Of a DNA stretch of 64,000 bases, positions 24,101 to 36,274 are shown in pieces. Numbering within the stretch: position 1 is the stretch's first letter; each line of letters opens with the position of its first letter. A program made the position numbers and the translations under genes. The notes beneath the pieces were generated by a model. The model saw nothing but the letters and a program-made list of their open reading frames with translations. It searched no databases and had not been told where the DNA came from. This DNA is from Ephydatia muelleri (lineage: Eukaryota; Porifera; Demospongiae; Spongillida; Spongillidae), in assembly GCA_013339895.1 (NCBI GenBank), contig JABACO010000018.1, positions 2,143,483 through 2,207,482 on the forward strand. Reading direction: 5' to 3'.

Positions 24101-27100
24101 GCAACAGCATTTAGAGTATTTTATAAAAAACACTCTTAAAAATAATTACATCCCTGCTATGCACTCTATACTGGCCCCTAATCTATGTACAGAACTCAGT
24201 CAGTCACTCACTCCAAACATAACATACAGTTAATATGTTACATTTGGCCTTCATGTATTCATATTGTCATCACATCCCAATGACAAATATAACAGTTCAT
24301 CATCATGCAAAATATGGATCATTTTTATATGTCTGATCAGGCATGTAATAGTACTATCGATTTCAACTTCTCAAATATTGAAACTAATAGACAATTGGTG
24401 GAGTAAGGCACGCTTGAGCATACATGTCAATTTAGGAGGTAAGTTTTGCTGTATTCACTGCAATAGTATAATGACTTCATGCATTAATTACATGTACCAG
24501 GTCTGACCAACATGTAAAGTGAACTGACATAGCTATATTATATCCCCTTATTATAATACATACTGCTATAAATGACTCTCCAGAAAGTACTACTACTACT
24601 ACTGGGTAGTTATTTACCAAGGCTTGATGCACTTTGGTCATCAAATTTGTTTTCAGTGAGGTCTAGTGAAGTTAGTGTGGTGTTCACTCTGCACACTCTG
24701 CTAAGACCCTCTGAATCAAGTTCACAGTTGTAAAGTTGAAGTGATTTGAGGACTATGTTCTCTTTTAGCATTTTCACTGTGTTGAATAAAGGTGATCACA
24801 ATATTATCATAAGTTCAAGATGGCTAAGATCCAAATAATGTACATTGAGGCAACTGTATACAATCTTAACTAACCCATGAATACAACAGACATATATATG
24901 CTACTATTTAGTTAGACCATGGAAGGAAGAGGAGCTATACAGAGCATCTATAATTCATTACTGACATGTTGGTACATCAAGACATAATAGCTAGTTACAT
25001 TACATTGCTATACATTTACATGCACAGCAGCCCATCACATTCACTCCCCCAGCATCCACATTTCCAGCCTAACACAATTACATGATAAATAGGTAGGAGG
25101 AAAGGTATTTTGGTAGTTCCATTAGTACATTCATCCCACTGCATCTTGATTATACTGTGTAAAATAATAGCTCTTAAGTTTTAGGACATTCATTTACACT
25201 CTTGTCCACCCAATCTCAAAGCTTCAATTTCATCTGTGTAGTTCAGTTAAACACTACCACACTTGTACTCTTTTGTGAAAATATTTAAAATTCATGCATT
25301 TACAAGCGTGTATTTTTATTTTACTGTTAGTTATTTACCAAGACTTTCTACACTCTGGTCATCAAACTTGTTCTCTGATAGGTCAAGTGAAATCAGTGTA
25401 GTGTTCACTCCAACAGCTTCGCACACTTCACAAAGGCCCTCTGGACCAAGTTCACAGAATCCAAGTTCAAGTGACGTGAGAACAGTGTTCTTTCTCAACA
25501 TTGCCCCTGCATGTGTGATGATCACAATTTAAAAATAGCTCAGTACAAGACAGCAAACTTCCAAATGGAGTACTGAGTGAAGCAAACACAGCTACATGCC
25601 AAATATAAATTTTTATGTGAAAGGGAGAACTGATGCGTTAGTTATACTGACACACTAACTGTAATTCTTATTACACAGCAAGTAATATGTAATGCTACAT
25701 TGGTTTAATTTCATATAGAGAGATACACATGAATGGACTACTATACAAGTAGTTATTAATTATATGATGTATGTACTACAACTGAATAATTATTTACCAA
25801 GGCTGGCTACACTTTGGTCATCAAATGAGTTCCCTGATAGATCAAGTGATGTCAGTACTGTATTTTCTCCAACAGTTTTACACAATTCGCATAGCTGCTC
25901 TGGAAATAGTTTACAGAACTCAAGTGTAAGTGATGTGAAGACCTTATTTTCTGTCAACATTGTCCCTGTGTTGAAAAAAAAGGCACAGTCTCACGTGGAT
26001 GGCTAAGTTACAACTGGTGCACAGTGAATAGTAAAACGAGTCACTTTACACTGATATTAAAAAATAAAATAAAATAAACATACCACTCTTCAAAAATCCT
26101 TACCCTAACTTTTATACTATTGTCCATTTCAAGTACGAGCTAGGAGAGTTTTATCCAACTACTTCTTCACTCTGGTGTGTGCATTTTGTACTGCTTGCTT
26201 ACTTTCCATTAGGCTTACTTATCTTTGTACAATGGCAGTGAAATGTTGTTCGCTTATGGAGAAAAGATTTGAACATCTGCCATTGCAATATTTGTACACA
26301 TGTTCCGCGAACATGATTGACTCTTTTGTCCAGTTTGGAATAGAGATTAGTATAATGCTCCCAATTCTTAATATAAATTAAACAATTTCAGGTGTAGAAT
26401 ATATTTATTGCTAGTGATCACTATAATGATAAGAAGGCAGAATTCTTTTGTGTGAGTTCTTTAAGCTTATTCATTATCATACAGTTGTGAATGATCATAA
26501 CTATTATAATTGCATGGTTTGAAGATGAGGCATAACTAGTTTTAATAAATTTCCTACTTCTCATTCTTATCAACTGCATTGTGCAACAGGTATATTTATG
26601 TCACTGTTTGAAGGAAATTTCCATGGGCCATGGCCCAGGCTCTTATCCCATCAGCCATGTACTCTACTGCTTACCTAATACTATAGCTCCTTGATCAATC
26701 AGCTGGCGATTGTCTACTAAGGCCATAGACTTGATGTAGCCAGAGTCAATTCCCTGATCCACCATCATTAGCATCTTTATACACTCTCCACTGATGTAGC
26801 AATAATGTAGTTTCATGTCCCAAGGCTGTCTGCTTTTTGCAATACAGTAACCAAGAACATAACAGTCAAATGAACTCAATATTCGATTATACAATGCTAG
26901 CTTCCACTCTCTGTTGCCCTGCATACACCTCTGTACAAGATCAGGATCATGCGCTTCAAACAGCCAATGGAGGCTTTCAAGTAATTCATCTTTACCTCTT
27001 GTCTGCAATGCTATGATACTATCTTTGTCATCTTGGGACGGGAACTTGCATAGACCAGCTATGAACCTCATAACCATTCTCAAGTTGCTGTTACCAAAGC

Positions 27101-29525
27101 ATATTCTAACAACCTCAGTTCTCTTCTCAGGGGGTAGTGACGACACATATAAAGCTGCCATGAACTCCTGTACAGTTTTATGGAGGAAGTGATACGAGGA
27201 TATTGATGATCTGGAGTTCTCCAAGTATAGTTGTGGGACCTCTTGGAGCAGTCCTGCATACAGCAATGAAATAGCACATGCATGTACACATCATATTAGT
27301 GTATAATGCATGCCATATCCTGTGGTACACGTACCAAATATGATGTGTTTCACTTAATACATACCAAATAGTACATACCAAAAACGGATGAATGACACTG
27401 TATGTGATCTCAAAGAATAATATGTTATTTTGCATACATAATACTCTTTCTCCTCCCTTCTCCAAATATCAACCCACTACATCTATCCTCCATGCATATC
27501 TCCTCTAGCCTCCCTAAATATCCCCTGCTTCATCTTCCTTCCCATGCTGGAAAGTACACATAAATTGTAGTGTGAGGTCACAGTACTCACGCAGCCCAAC
27601 ACTACCCTATGGGATGGTGGCATACCATGCATAAACACACAATCACTTACCTAAAGTCTCTAATATTCCGTTCTGTTCATAAAATATCAGTTGGTCTTCT
27701 TTAGTTCCATCGTATGCTAGCTTGGCCAGTATCATGAGTTGTGAAATTGTTTGTTCTGAGACATCAGAAAGCCATGAGAACACTGGTGGATTGTCTAGAA
27801 GATTAAGCAGCAACACTTAGTACCAATGTATCAAATGATGCAATTTATATATTTTTTCATAATGGAAGGATGTTGTGTGTGTGTGTGTGTGTGCCTTTCT
27901 CACACTTACTGGTACAAGTATCATTGTGTCCACGTGCAGATGGAGATTTGACTAACTTCATCTCATGACGCTGAAGTAAAATCTCAATCAGCAATTGGTA
28001 TACTTGTGTCAGAGTTTCAGGAGGTTTACGTTTTCTCTTCATCTCATCTCTGAAGACTTGTACAACAATGGCACAGTTCAGTGGAACATACATTATGCCA
28101 TGAATGTGAGGATGATTTTCAAGATAGGATTTCAGCTCATCCCCTAGCTTCTTATTGTGTTCAAGGGCACTATCAACATATTTCTGAATGTCTTCCTTAC
28201 CAAAGCCAATCAACTCAATGTACTGACATTTAAGTGATTGATAATGGCATAACTGATAGAGGTTTTTATTAGCTGAAGGCCGGCTTGATATCAGAACTGT
28301 CATCTTAGGAAGCACCTCTCCTTTGATGATGTCAGCAAAGATAGATGATGTCTGTAGGTGTGAGGGCAGCTCATCAAAACCATCAAGGACCAACATCACA
28401 CCATGCCCTCCACATTTCTTCATCCATCTAACAACAGTCTCGTGCTCTTGTGGTTCTTGTTCCTTGTAGTAGAAGAGGTCAGACAAACACTTGGCTTCCT
28501 GAACCCTCTTATCCCTCAAGTGTAGGAGGACAACCAGATGGTAGTCAAGAAGAATCTCCTTTTGCGCCCAGCGGACTCCTAGGTGCCAGCAGAATGTTGA
28601 CTTCCCTATACCAGGTGTGCCTTCCACTATGATGCAGCTGGCCTTTTCGCCATTTGCTAGAAAACCAATCTAGGTAGAGGGATGTGCTGTATAATCAGAC
28701 ACCAAGTCACACATCATGCACACATGCACATACCCACCTGCTCCATCTTTATTAACCCTTTTCCCCTTGTGTTCCTAGAGGTAATCTCTGCCAGGATCCT
28801 TTTATTCTTCTTTGCATATTGTTTAATATTAAAGTTCATTGCCTCCCTGATGTACGTCTCTTCCTCCTCCTGAGGAATGTCTTCCATCTTCTCAACTGTA
28901 CGCAGGTTGATATAGCGGTGGAACTGCACAGGTAGCCATTGGTCTCCTATCACATTTGTCCTCTTGTATATGGCCTTCACATTTTCAGCATATGTGCTGA
29001 CCTCTGGCAAAGCTTTACAGGTCAAAAACAGGTACTATCAGCTATCTGCTGCAATGCACTGGTATCGTAACACTAAAACATGCTTGAAAGTAACAGACTA
29101 CCCTTTCCCCAACCACACACCTTTAGTTTGTCCATTAATGCTGTTCTGTGGTATTCCTCCAGCACAAGATTTCAGCTCCTGGACTATTTTCCCTGTTGTG
29201 GTAACAACATTGACTAAAAGTGCGCTGTTCGGTATTGTACACCAAAATGCTTACTTAACTGATTCACTACGTTGCTGTATTTTGGTTCCATATTTAGTAG
29301 GTCAAGAAATATGTAGAAATGGTCAACATTAGCCGCTACCGACTTCCTAACCACACGCAAAATGGCACCTCTCTGCTTATACTCTGGACTAGCTGCCTGT
29401 ATTTCTTCAAGATCATTTTGTGATATCATACGTTCAGCGAAGCATCTACCAGCTATATCAGCGGGTGTGAGGCAATCCTCCAGGAGACTGTACAGAGTGT
29501 CAAATGCTTGTAGTTCACACGACAT
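12139..29525 (-). CDS. NOD-like receptor: CARD-NACHT-LRR
   Basis: Modelled from ATG 29525 as 21 exons: 29525-29255, 29213-29121, 29012-28738, 28669-27910, 27794-27651, 27253-26675, then 14 LRR exons (25965-25798, 25506-25339, 24776-24618, 23786-23619, 23293-23126, 22925-22758, 18602-18438, 18122-17952, 17514-17347, 16685-16518, 15933-15766, 15170-15003, 14443-14276, 13834-13679) and the last, 12398-12139. Phases agree throughout, giving 1570 residues without internal stops. Residues 1-90 resemble a CARD/death-fold domain. NACHT starts near 214, with Walker A GTPGIGKST at 230-238, Walker B VMLVLDGFDEL at 304-314 and sensor-like ISSRP near 340-344. FLHKTVQEFMAALYVSS lies in the post-NACHT helical region. 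About 28 ribonuclease-inhibitor-type LRRs follow (708-1484), then an 86-residue tail. By family it would be a cytosolic ligand sensor that oligomerises through NACHT and signals through CARD. No introns in the LRR part change phase. The ends of the first exons are less certain than the LRR exons. Confidence 0.85.
16815..17030. repeat. 43-bp tandem repeat, 5 copies
   Basis: Five almost identical tandem units starting tctaaaatagccatatgtgg lie in the intron between two LRR exons. Confidence 0.9.
18698..18834 (-). pseudogene. Decayed LRR exon
   Basis: Between the LRR exons at 22.8 kb and 18.5 kb lies a recognisable but broken fifteenth LRR exon. Its acceptor (gcag followed by TGGCAATG) and the start AMLRINKVLASL are preserved. 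An in-frame stop follows after about 18 codons, and the usual CTTG-gtaaat donor end is missing. Confidence 0.7.
19220..20047. mobile_element. Long fold-back element FB-1 (about 830 bp palindrome)
   Basis: Two arms of about 400 bp are near-perfect reverse complements around a centre near 19,635. The ends read atatgggacagttcacgaga on the left and its complement on the right. The inner core, ending in cggagatacagttgaa, is shared with the fold-backs at 20.8-21.5 kb and 34.3-34.9 kb. ORFs here are mirror-image pairs and not genes. The element lies in an NLR intron. Confidence 0.85.
20055..20503. mobile_element. Diverged fold-back-related element
   Basis: Its ends (atatgggacgaaaatgtc on the left, gacattttcgcggaaactgt on the right) match the TIR style of the neighbouring fold-backs, but the arms are diverged. 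It is probably an old member of the family. Confidence 0.5.
20504..21577. mobile_element. Fold-back element FB-2, interrupted by a nested insertion
   Basis: The outer ends, gggtcagtttccgagaaaat at the left and its complement at the right, bound a palindrome centred near 21,160. The left arm is interrupted in its TATATA tract at about 20,540-20,797 by another palindrome. The right arm reads through the same TATATA tract uninterrupted, which gives the empty-site state. Confidence 0.8.
20532..20798. mobile_element. Short fold-back inserted into FB-2
   Basis: A palindrome of about 260 bp with ends atgggacagtttccgcgaaa and complement, inserted in a run of TA repeats of FB-2. The flanking TATAT on both sides is compatible with a TA-type target duplication. 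Confidence 0.8.
21765..21995. mobile_element. Imperfect inverted-repeat MITE-like element
   Basis: The left arm (aggcttattaggggttgcat and onward through the gtggtgtaaaaagcaacgaa block) pairs with the right arm ending at caacccctgataagcct, around a 100-bp centre. No ORF. Confidence 0.65.
22074..22546. mobile_element. Fold-back element, about 470 bp palindrome with cccgggag ends
   Basis: The left end cccgggagaaaaaaacggcg is matched by its complement at the right end, and the arms pair over most of their length, around a centre near 22,300. The centre contains a smaller hairpin on the ttcgcggg motif. No ORF beyond mirror pairs. Confidence 0.8.
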
Positions 29526-30047
29526 TCTATCACAATGTTATAGAAAAGGTGTGGCGGTTACTACATCAGACGTCACTAAAACGATTCATACATTAAACCA
29601 TTATTCCTTCGTTACGCCTACGCAAAGTCGGACGAATCAATAACCGTAACCTTTGGTCAGATCTATAGCGCGCGCAGCGCGGCCCGCGTACGCGTCCGCG
29701 TTCGTCCAATGTGTCAACCCTTTTCCAGATTAGCCCTGTATACTTTTCGTAGGTCATTACCGCTAGTGAATCGTTCAGTACAGTTCAGAGGGATGTAGGA
29801 GGACGAAATGGAGGGAAGCAATAGAGATGGAGAAAAACAGTGAGCGAGGCAGGGTGACAAAGGGAGGAATAAGTAGGGAGTATGTATTGATAGGGACATT
29901 CACTCACATCATATATCAAGTAGGTACATTCATTCACAAAGAATGTTAATTTAACACAGCAAGCTGTTTTGTTATCCTCTTTCCTCCGCTCCCCCTCCCA
30001 CTCTCCCACCTGTCCTCCCCACTCTCCCACCCTCCCTCCCTCCTTCC
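29526..30047. other. NLR upstream region
   Basis: The stretch from 29,660 to 29,705 is unusually CpG-rich (gcgcgcgcagcgcggcccgc) for this neighbourhood and may be promoter-proximal. Beyond it are CT-rich runs. No gene recognised. Confidence 0.4.
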
Positions 30048-30131
30048 CTTTAGAGCTACTGGACAGATATGAATTTATATGCCTCACATAAGGTCGATAA
30101 ATTCACATCTGTCCAGTAGCTCTAAAGGGGA
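30048..30131. repeat. Hairpin-forming palindrome
   Basis: tttagagctactggacagat pairs with its complement about 50 bases on, forming a stem of roughly 30 bp with a loop of about 20 bases. It sits 3' of the protease gene. Confidence 0.75.
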
Positions 30132-30270
30132 AGAGCCAGTTGGGAGAAGATGAGGAAAGTGGAAATCAAAACAGCACACTTGCTAAATTAACAGCTAGAC
30201 ATTGTGAATGTACCAACATACTGTGGTTGAAATAGATAAACAAACTTTGTAACACATAAACACAGCCGGA

Positions 30271-33200
30271 TTACACACATGAAGATAAAAACAAGGTCAA
30301 CACCATGAGGATGGCCACAGCAGTGTCCCCACCTCGCTGCATTGCACCCCCGCTGGGCAGCATCACACGAACACAGCTCTCCTCCGGCTGCATTGGGTCA
30401 TAGCAGTACCCATCCCTCACGGCATAGCCACATGAACTCGTGCACTCCAGGGTACTGGCATTGCGGTAGTAGCCACTCCCACAGGAAGCAGGCATGGTAT
30501 GGCTCACTGCCACAGGTGTTGATGCGGTACCATATATGGTTATGCTCAGACCTGTGAGGACAATCTGACCACTGGTCCCATCGTAGCGTACGGTAAGGGT
30601 CCAGCCCCCTCTGGGATCCTCCCCCAGAAGTGGACAGTCACAAAGGGGCCAATTGGAGTACCCGACAGTCCTGTCATTGTCGTACGGACGCTTGAAGAGG
30701 AGGGTGGAGGTGGTCAGTGATGGGGACTGGAGGGTGATGAGGATGTCCCCCCTTCCAGATCCAAGGGAAAGTCCCTGGGGCTTCAAGGTCATTCTGGCCT
30801 CCACCTGTTCCACGTACCCCACACCTGGTCCTTGGTACCTGAAGGAGATGGACTGAGAAGCTCCTGCAGTCACCACCCTGCAGAGGTTGGGATGGCACTC
30901 GATGAAGGTCAACTGTAAACATGATTGCATAAGTCCACATGCACATGTGTGCACATATGCACACATGCACAAATGCACACATGCACACATGCACAAATGC
31001 ACACATGCACACACACATGCACACATACACACATACACACATGCTCAAATGCACACATGCACACATGCACACCTTTTTACCCTTCACCTACTGTAATAAC
31101 TAATAGCTACTCAAAAGTATTCAGTGTGTGTAAACCAAGACTAGACAGAAGTAGTTACTCCAAGCCATGTATGACAATGTCTTGACAAAGGTTAATTCCC
31201 AGCATACATCAGTTAAGGATACACATGCACACTTGCACAGTTCATTTGTAGCCTCAGCACACGCAACTTACACACTGCTCCCGGTGGGGACAATGGTGTC
31301 CTGCACCTGCTCCGGTACACTGACCCAGTACCGTGCTCTGTTGACCAGAGCCTCTGCATCAATAGCACCAAACCCAAACTGGTGGGTGAAGTAGAGGCCT
31401 CCACTATTAAGGAACCACTCCCCTGAACTCTGGGACAAGCGTGTGGTGTTTGAGGTGTACACCAGAAGGTACTTCACATATCTCCAAGTCAGGTTGTTAC
31501 TGCACATAGTGTAGGGGAGAGTCCTGAAGGCTACAGCAATGGTTTATATTTGAGTAGAGACTTACTTAGCCTCCAGTGCCAGAGCGATGACCCCAGCAGC
31601 CAATGGACAGGCAGCACTAGTCCCTGAGAATGACTGCGTGCATTTGTCATTGGTCGATGCTGTGCTCTATTTGAGGTAAATACAAATAATTATGATCCTT
31701 ACCACCCTGATATCATGTACATAGTACATTATCATACACTGTGCCATTGCATACGAGTACATTCCTGGCTTTACATTACACTGGCGAGTAGCACTGCAAC
31801 AATGTCATGATTGTGATATAACCAAACTTATACTCGACCTCACAGTAATCTAATTGGTAAGAGCCAACATGTTGACATTCTCACCTCTTCCTCTTCCCTT
31901 GCACAAAACGCACAGGTATAGCTACATCCCAGCCTAACATACAGCCCCTTCATCCCCTCCTCCTCCCCTTCTCTTCCTCCCCAGTAGCACCTACCACTAC
32001 TTGTACAGATCCTGTGCTGCTGTACATGAAGACCACGGCCATCTTTGCAGAGCTACTTCTCGTCATAATACACAGCAGTCCCATCTATGGAGGCTGACCC
32101 AATGGGAATGGTATAAACATTGGTGACATAGCCATCAGCTGCACAGCAGTCTGAATACAGGCCCCCGTTGCCTGATGCCCACACGAAGATGGAACCCTTT
32201 CCCCCTCGACCCTATGAGGAATGAAGGGTATTCACTGAGCTGTTCACCACTGAAATTATGTTTGTAATACAATGTTGTGATGTAAGGAGGAGTGATGAAT
32301 GAACTCTTGCAGCTGTTCTGTCAGTGCTCAGTTAATTAACCATACAGCATTTTGATAATGATCTTATCCTAGTTTCCAGTATATTAGTTACTAGTGCCCA
32401 GGGCATTGCAGAATGAAAATGTTGTAAAATGTTGTTACTTTAATTGCTAGTGGATTACAACTACCAATTAATTTGAGAACACACAATTAAAACGTAAAAT
32501 GTATTCTAGTTTATCAAGATGATAATTTGTCTGCTTGTCTGCCTGCTCGGGTTCAGGCCTTTTATGATGACCAGGCAAAAATATTTAGTAAAATACTCGT
32601 TCGATTCATTTATCTGGTTAATTAACAAAATAATTCCTTCCACAATGGTGCTACACTAATAGCATTTCTGTAGACCAATCAATTATATATGCCCACACAC
32701 ATGCACACATGCACATGTACACATACATGCACACATGCACATGTACACACACATGCACACATGCACACATACACATGCACACATACACATGCACACATGC
32801 ACATGTACACACACATGCACACATGCACACATACACATGCACACATGCACACATACACATGCACACATGCACATGTACACACACATGCACACATGCACAC
32901 ATACACATGCACACATGCACACATACACATGCACACATGCACACATGCACACATGCACACATACACACATACACATGCACACATGCACACATACACATGC
33001 ACACATGCACACATACATACACATGCACACATGCACACATACACACACATGCACACATGCACACATGCACACATACACACACATGCACACATGCACACAT
33101 ACACATGCACACATGCACACATGCACACATACACACACATGCTGTGCATGCACATACAAATATACACATGTACACACACATGCACATATACACATGCACA

Positions 33201-33843
33201 CATATACACACATGCACACATACACACACATGCACACACATGCACACACAACATGTACACATGTGCAAATCTCCCACCTTTCTCACTCCTTGCTCGAGGA
33301 CCATGCTAGTAATGACCCCAGGCCCCATCACAGTGGACCCATCATCATCAGGACCCCAACTACTGCTGTACACCTGTATGCTGCCATACGAGTGGGAGAG
33401 AGAAGATGCCTCCTGTATGTCTGTGGAGGCCGAATTCCCCAACACTCTGATCACTGATGTAGTCTAATCAAGCCAGTAGTGGATGAACGGAGTTACACAA
33501 TCCTTGCCTAACATTACCTGCTATGCCAGCATTGTAGGCCACTCCTACACCACACACGTCATTGCTTTTTACCAAGGCAACAGCTCCTGAGCAGCTGGTA
33601 CCATGGCTCTCTACCAGTCCATACACCACACCAGGGTATGGGTCATTATTGTTGTCCACATAGTCCCAGCTCAGGCTTGCTACCTAGAGGTGGGGAGAGA
33701 GAGGGGGGGGAGGGAGGGGGGAGGGAGGGGGGGAGCATTGTATCTACACAGGCAAAGAGACGAGGGACACCAGAAGAGTTGATGCCACAGAAAAAAACTT
33801 CTTACATAGTTGTTTGAGATATCCTTGTGGTAGTGGCCAACAC
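30271..33843 (-). pseudogene. Furin/kexin-like subtilisin protease, catalytic core, P domain and tail; one frameshift
   Basis: Exons (minus): 33843-33806, 33683-33518, 33453-33278, 32211-31995, 31666-31566, 31499-31274, 30912-30271. Recognisable blocks are HKDISNNY, ESHGTSCSG with the catalytic His, [40 protein letters not shown] with the oxyanion Asn, SFSGTSAACPLAAG with the catalytic Ser, LTWRYVKYLLVYTS, and a P domain with GEDPRGGWTLTVRYDG. The C terminus is Cys-rich with a final hydrophobic stretch, suggesting membrane or GPI attachment. Proprotein convertases cleave secreted precursors after basic residues. The exon at 32211-31995 is 217 bp where phase requires 216, and the frame breaks after AVYYDE near 32,060. 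The exon with the catalytic Asp, the propeptide and the signal peptide were not found upstream. It is either a decaying gene or a gene with one base error and an unrecognised 5' end. Confidence 0.75.
32693..33260. repeat. (ACACATGC)n-type minisatellite
   Basis: About 570 bp of an 8/6-bp mixed repeat (acacatgc, acacat) fills an intron of the protease gene. Both strands give long open but meaningless Cys/Val or His/Thr ORFs. A shorter related array is at 30,950-31,070. Confidence 0.95.
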
Positions 33844-34049
33844 CTGAGAGGGAATACATGCAGGGACCTCAATTGTATGAACACCTCAATACAAGTACAA
33901 CATATGAAGATATCACAGTACATTTTGATGTTTGATGCTGCATTCACAGATCACACCATCACATTAGCAGGGTTAATATTTCAGTACACCTCACACTTCC
34001 TCCCCCCCCCCCTCCCCAGTGTTCATGATACATTTAGTCAAGTACACAT

Positions 34050-34132
34050 TCACAACTAAAGTACCTGTACATGTATATACACCTGTACATGTATATACAC
34101 CTGTACATGTACATACACATGTACATGTACAT
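34050..34132. repeat. acctgtacatgtatatac tandem repeat
   Basis: Three to four palindromic units containing tgtacatg. Confidence 0.7.
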
Positions 34133-34259
34133 GGCTACACCAAGGCACAGGGTCAGTGCTGAACATGGCTACACCAAGGCACAGAGTCAAATTTGTTTAC
34201 GTAATGCCACACAGAGACAACTTATAAATGCATGCACTGGTCACCAAGTTAAGCTGTAC

Positions 34260-34931
34260 TAAACAACACATCTTCGCGACGGTACTACGTTTTCCTTTCA
34301 AATTTCGTACACTTGTTCCCACACCATTTCTCTGTGTGAAAATCGATTTTTGTGATCTACACATTTTCCATGCCGTGGATACAACAATTGTTAACCCCGC
34401 GGGTTAGAATTCCTCATTTCTCCACGTACGAGTATTGAAAACGCGTCAAATTTGGGTTGCACATAGAGGAGTCCTGTAGCTATTGATTTCTTCTGTTCGT
34501 TAATTTCTATATCATCCGTTACGGAGCTACAGTTGAACAAACTACGTGCACATTTTCCCGCTTGATTCGCGCCAATGATTTTGGCAAATCGCAGTGAAGT
34601 GATTATATCCGATTCATTGGAGCGAATAAAGCGGGAAAGTGTGCCTGTAGTTTGCTCAACTGTATCTCCGTAACGGATGATTCAGAAACTAACGAACAGA
34701 ACAAATTAATAGCTACAGGACTCCTCTATGCACACTCCGAATTTGACACGTTTTCAACACTCGTACGTGGAGAAATGTGGATTTCTAACCCGCAGGGTTA
34801 ACGATTGTTGTATCCACGGCACGGAAAAGGTGTAGATCACAAAAATCGATTTTCACACAGAGAAATGGTGTGGGAACAAGTGAATGCAAATTGAAAAGAA
34901 AAAGTAGTATCGTCGCGAAGATGTGTTGTTT
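34260..34931. mobile_element. Fold-back element FB-3, about 670 bp palindrome
   Basis: The ends aacacatcttcgcgacg and cgtcgcgaagatgtgtt bound two arms of about 320 bp. The inner core is shared in part with FB-1 and FB-2 (ttacggagatacagttgaa and a ctacgtgcacattttc block). Confidence 0.8.
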
Positions 34932-35295
34932 AGGACAACGTGCAATTTTTATAGTGATAAAATTACACAGCGAGAAATCAATAATTGGACCAATATTGAC
35001 GCATTATTGGATCAGGATGATATCATCCTTGGTAGGCAATATGGGTAACAGTATTGGTTCAATGATTTAGGGGAACATGACCCAAACATGTGTACGCAAT
35101 ATTGATATAACACTGATAAAGTGTTGATCCAACCATGATAGCAGTCTTGTGCCAAGCATGATATACCAAAGTATTGGCCCAATGTTGTTATTACAATATT
35201 GGCCCAAGACCATATTACCTTTTAAGGCATCAATATTACCTCCTTTTTAGGCATTGAAATTTTATTTGAAACAATACAGATTGCATCACAATAAA

Positions 35296-35523
35296 CTATT
35301 CTATTAAGTCCCTTGTTCTCTCTCCTTCTATTAGCACTGCGATCACCATATCCTTGAAGTAGCATACTCCACCAGAGCAATGGACGGATACTTTGCATCC
35401 ACTCAACAGTCTCGATGGTCTGTGTACAACCCTGTGTTGGATAGCAGAAGCATTACCACCACATATGTTCACATACCTTGCAGTGTAACTGGTCGTTTGG
35501 AAAGCTGTATGACAAATCACCAC
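35296..35523 (-). other. Short Cys-containing ORF, related to the one at 36275-36511
   Basis: The minus-strand ORF contains GCKVSVHC, GVCYFKDMV and AVLIEGE. It aligns by eye with the ORF at 36275-36511 (GCKVLKAVSFVHDC, GCHFEEMV, TVSIEREK). I do not recognise the family. Both may be exons of one gene or pieces of a repeated element. Confidence 0.35.
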
Positions 35524-35568
35524 CCTGGATATTTGCTAATACACACCGTTATTAATTTAACTCACATC

Positions 35569-35815
35569 CAAGTCACAACGACAACAGCAAGTCGTACTGG
35601 TGTTTGGATATCCAAAAGAGTTAGCCTGTGTGGATTCCACAAAAATAAATGATGTTCTCAAGTCAACTCACGTAGCCACACGCATCCAAGTCGCAAGACT
35701 CCATACCGGTAAATGACAACACCAAGCGCACTGGTGTTTTGATATCCAAAAGAGTTAGCCTGTGTGAATTCCACAAAATAAATTACGTTCTCAAGTCAAC
35801 TCACGTAGCCACACC
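35569..35815. repeat. 136-bp direct duplication
   Basis: The block containing atccaaaagagttagcctgt is present twice, about 136 bp apart, with roughly 90% identity by eye. Confidence 0.75.
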
Positions 35816-36274
35816 AGAGATATACCGGTACCTCTGGTCAAACGAATCCAACTCAAAGACAACACCTCGTCCTCATGTAACCTGTCCATCTCCATCGCTT
35901 TCTCTTTTTCACCAATTCTCCACGGCACACCCAGATGCGCTCTAATAAGAGGTACAATATGAGAGAATTCCAATAATTCCTTGGCATCTAAATACCACTA
36001 AAACGAAAAGGGACCGATACAATCACTCGCTTACCGATTCACACAGAACAGCGCGATATAGTCACTAACAAAAATCCGTGAAACGGCTCCACGTCTAGAA
36101 GCTTCCAACAATTTTCACCGTGTGTAGCTATAGTCACTGTAATAGAAGCTTTCACTAGAGACCATATCATTATGTACATAACGATGGCAGGGCATTCACT
36201 GACTTTGCACACTTGCTGCTGACGGAGGAACGGCCGTCAAATTTTTAGGCATTCAAACAATAATTATTAAAACA

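Larger units (their letters stand above)
13679..25965 (-). repeat. Array of 14 phase-1 LRR exons, each encoding two LRRs
   Basis: Ten exons are exactly 168 bp. The others are 171, 165, 159 and 156 bp, all differing by multiples of three. Each starts after a cacag-type acceptor, reads a variant of MLKENKVLTSLEL, C-L-P-E-GLC-VC-AI, NTTLTSLDLS-NKFDDQSVASLG, and ends at CTTG followed by gtaa(a/g)t. Every boundary is phase 1, so any exon can be skipped, duplicated or exchanged without a frameshift. The 159-bp exon lost three codons between the two repeats and the 156-bp exon lost the DDQS segment. Confidence 0.9.

Noticed and set aside
32650-33470. Long ORFs on both strands rich in Cys/Val or His/Thr (also at 45.2-45.8, 48.0-48.7 and 62.1-62.4 kb)
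   Set aside because: They are translations of CA/TG-type repeats, open in several frames at once. Real protease or TTC27 exons lie at their edges only.
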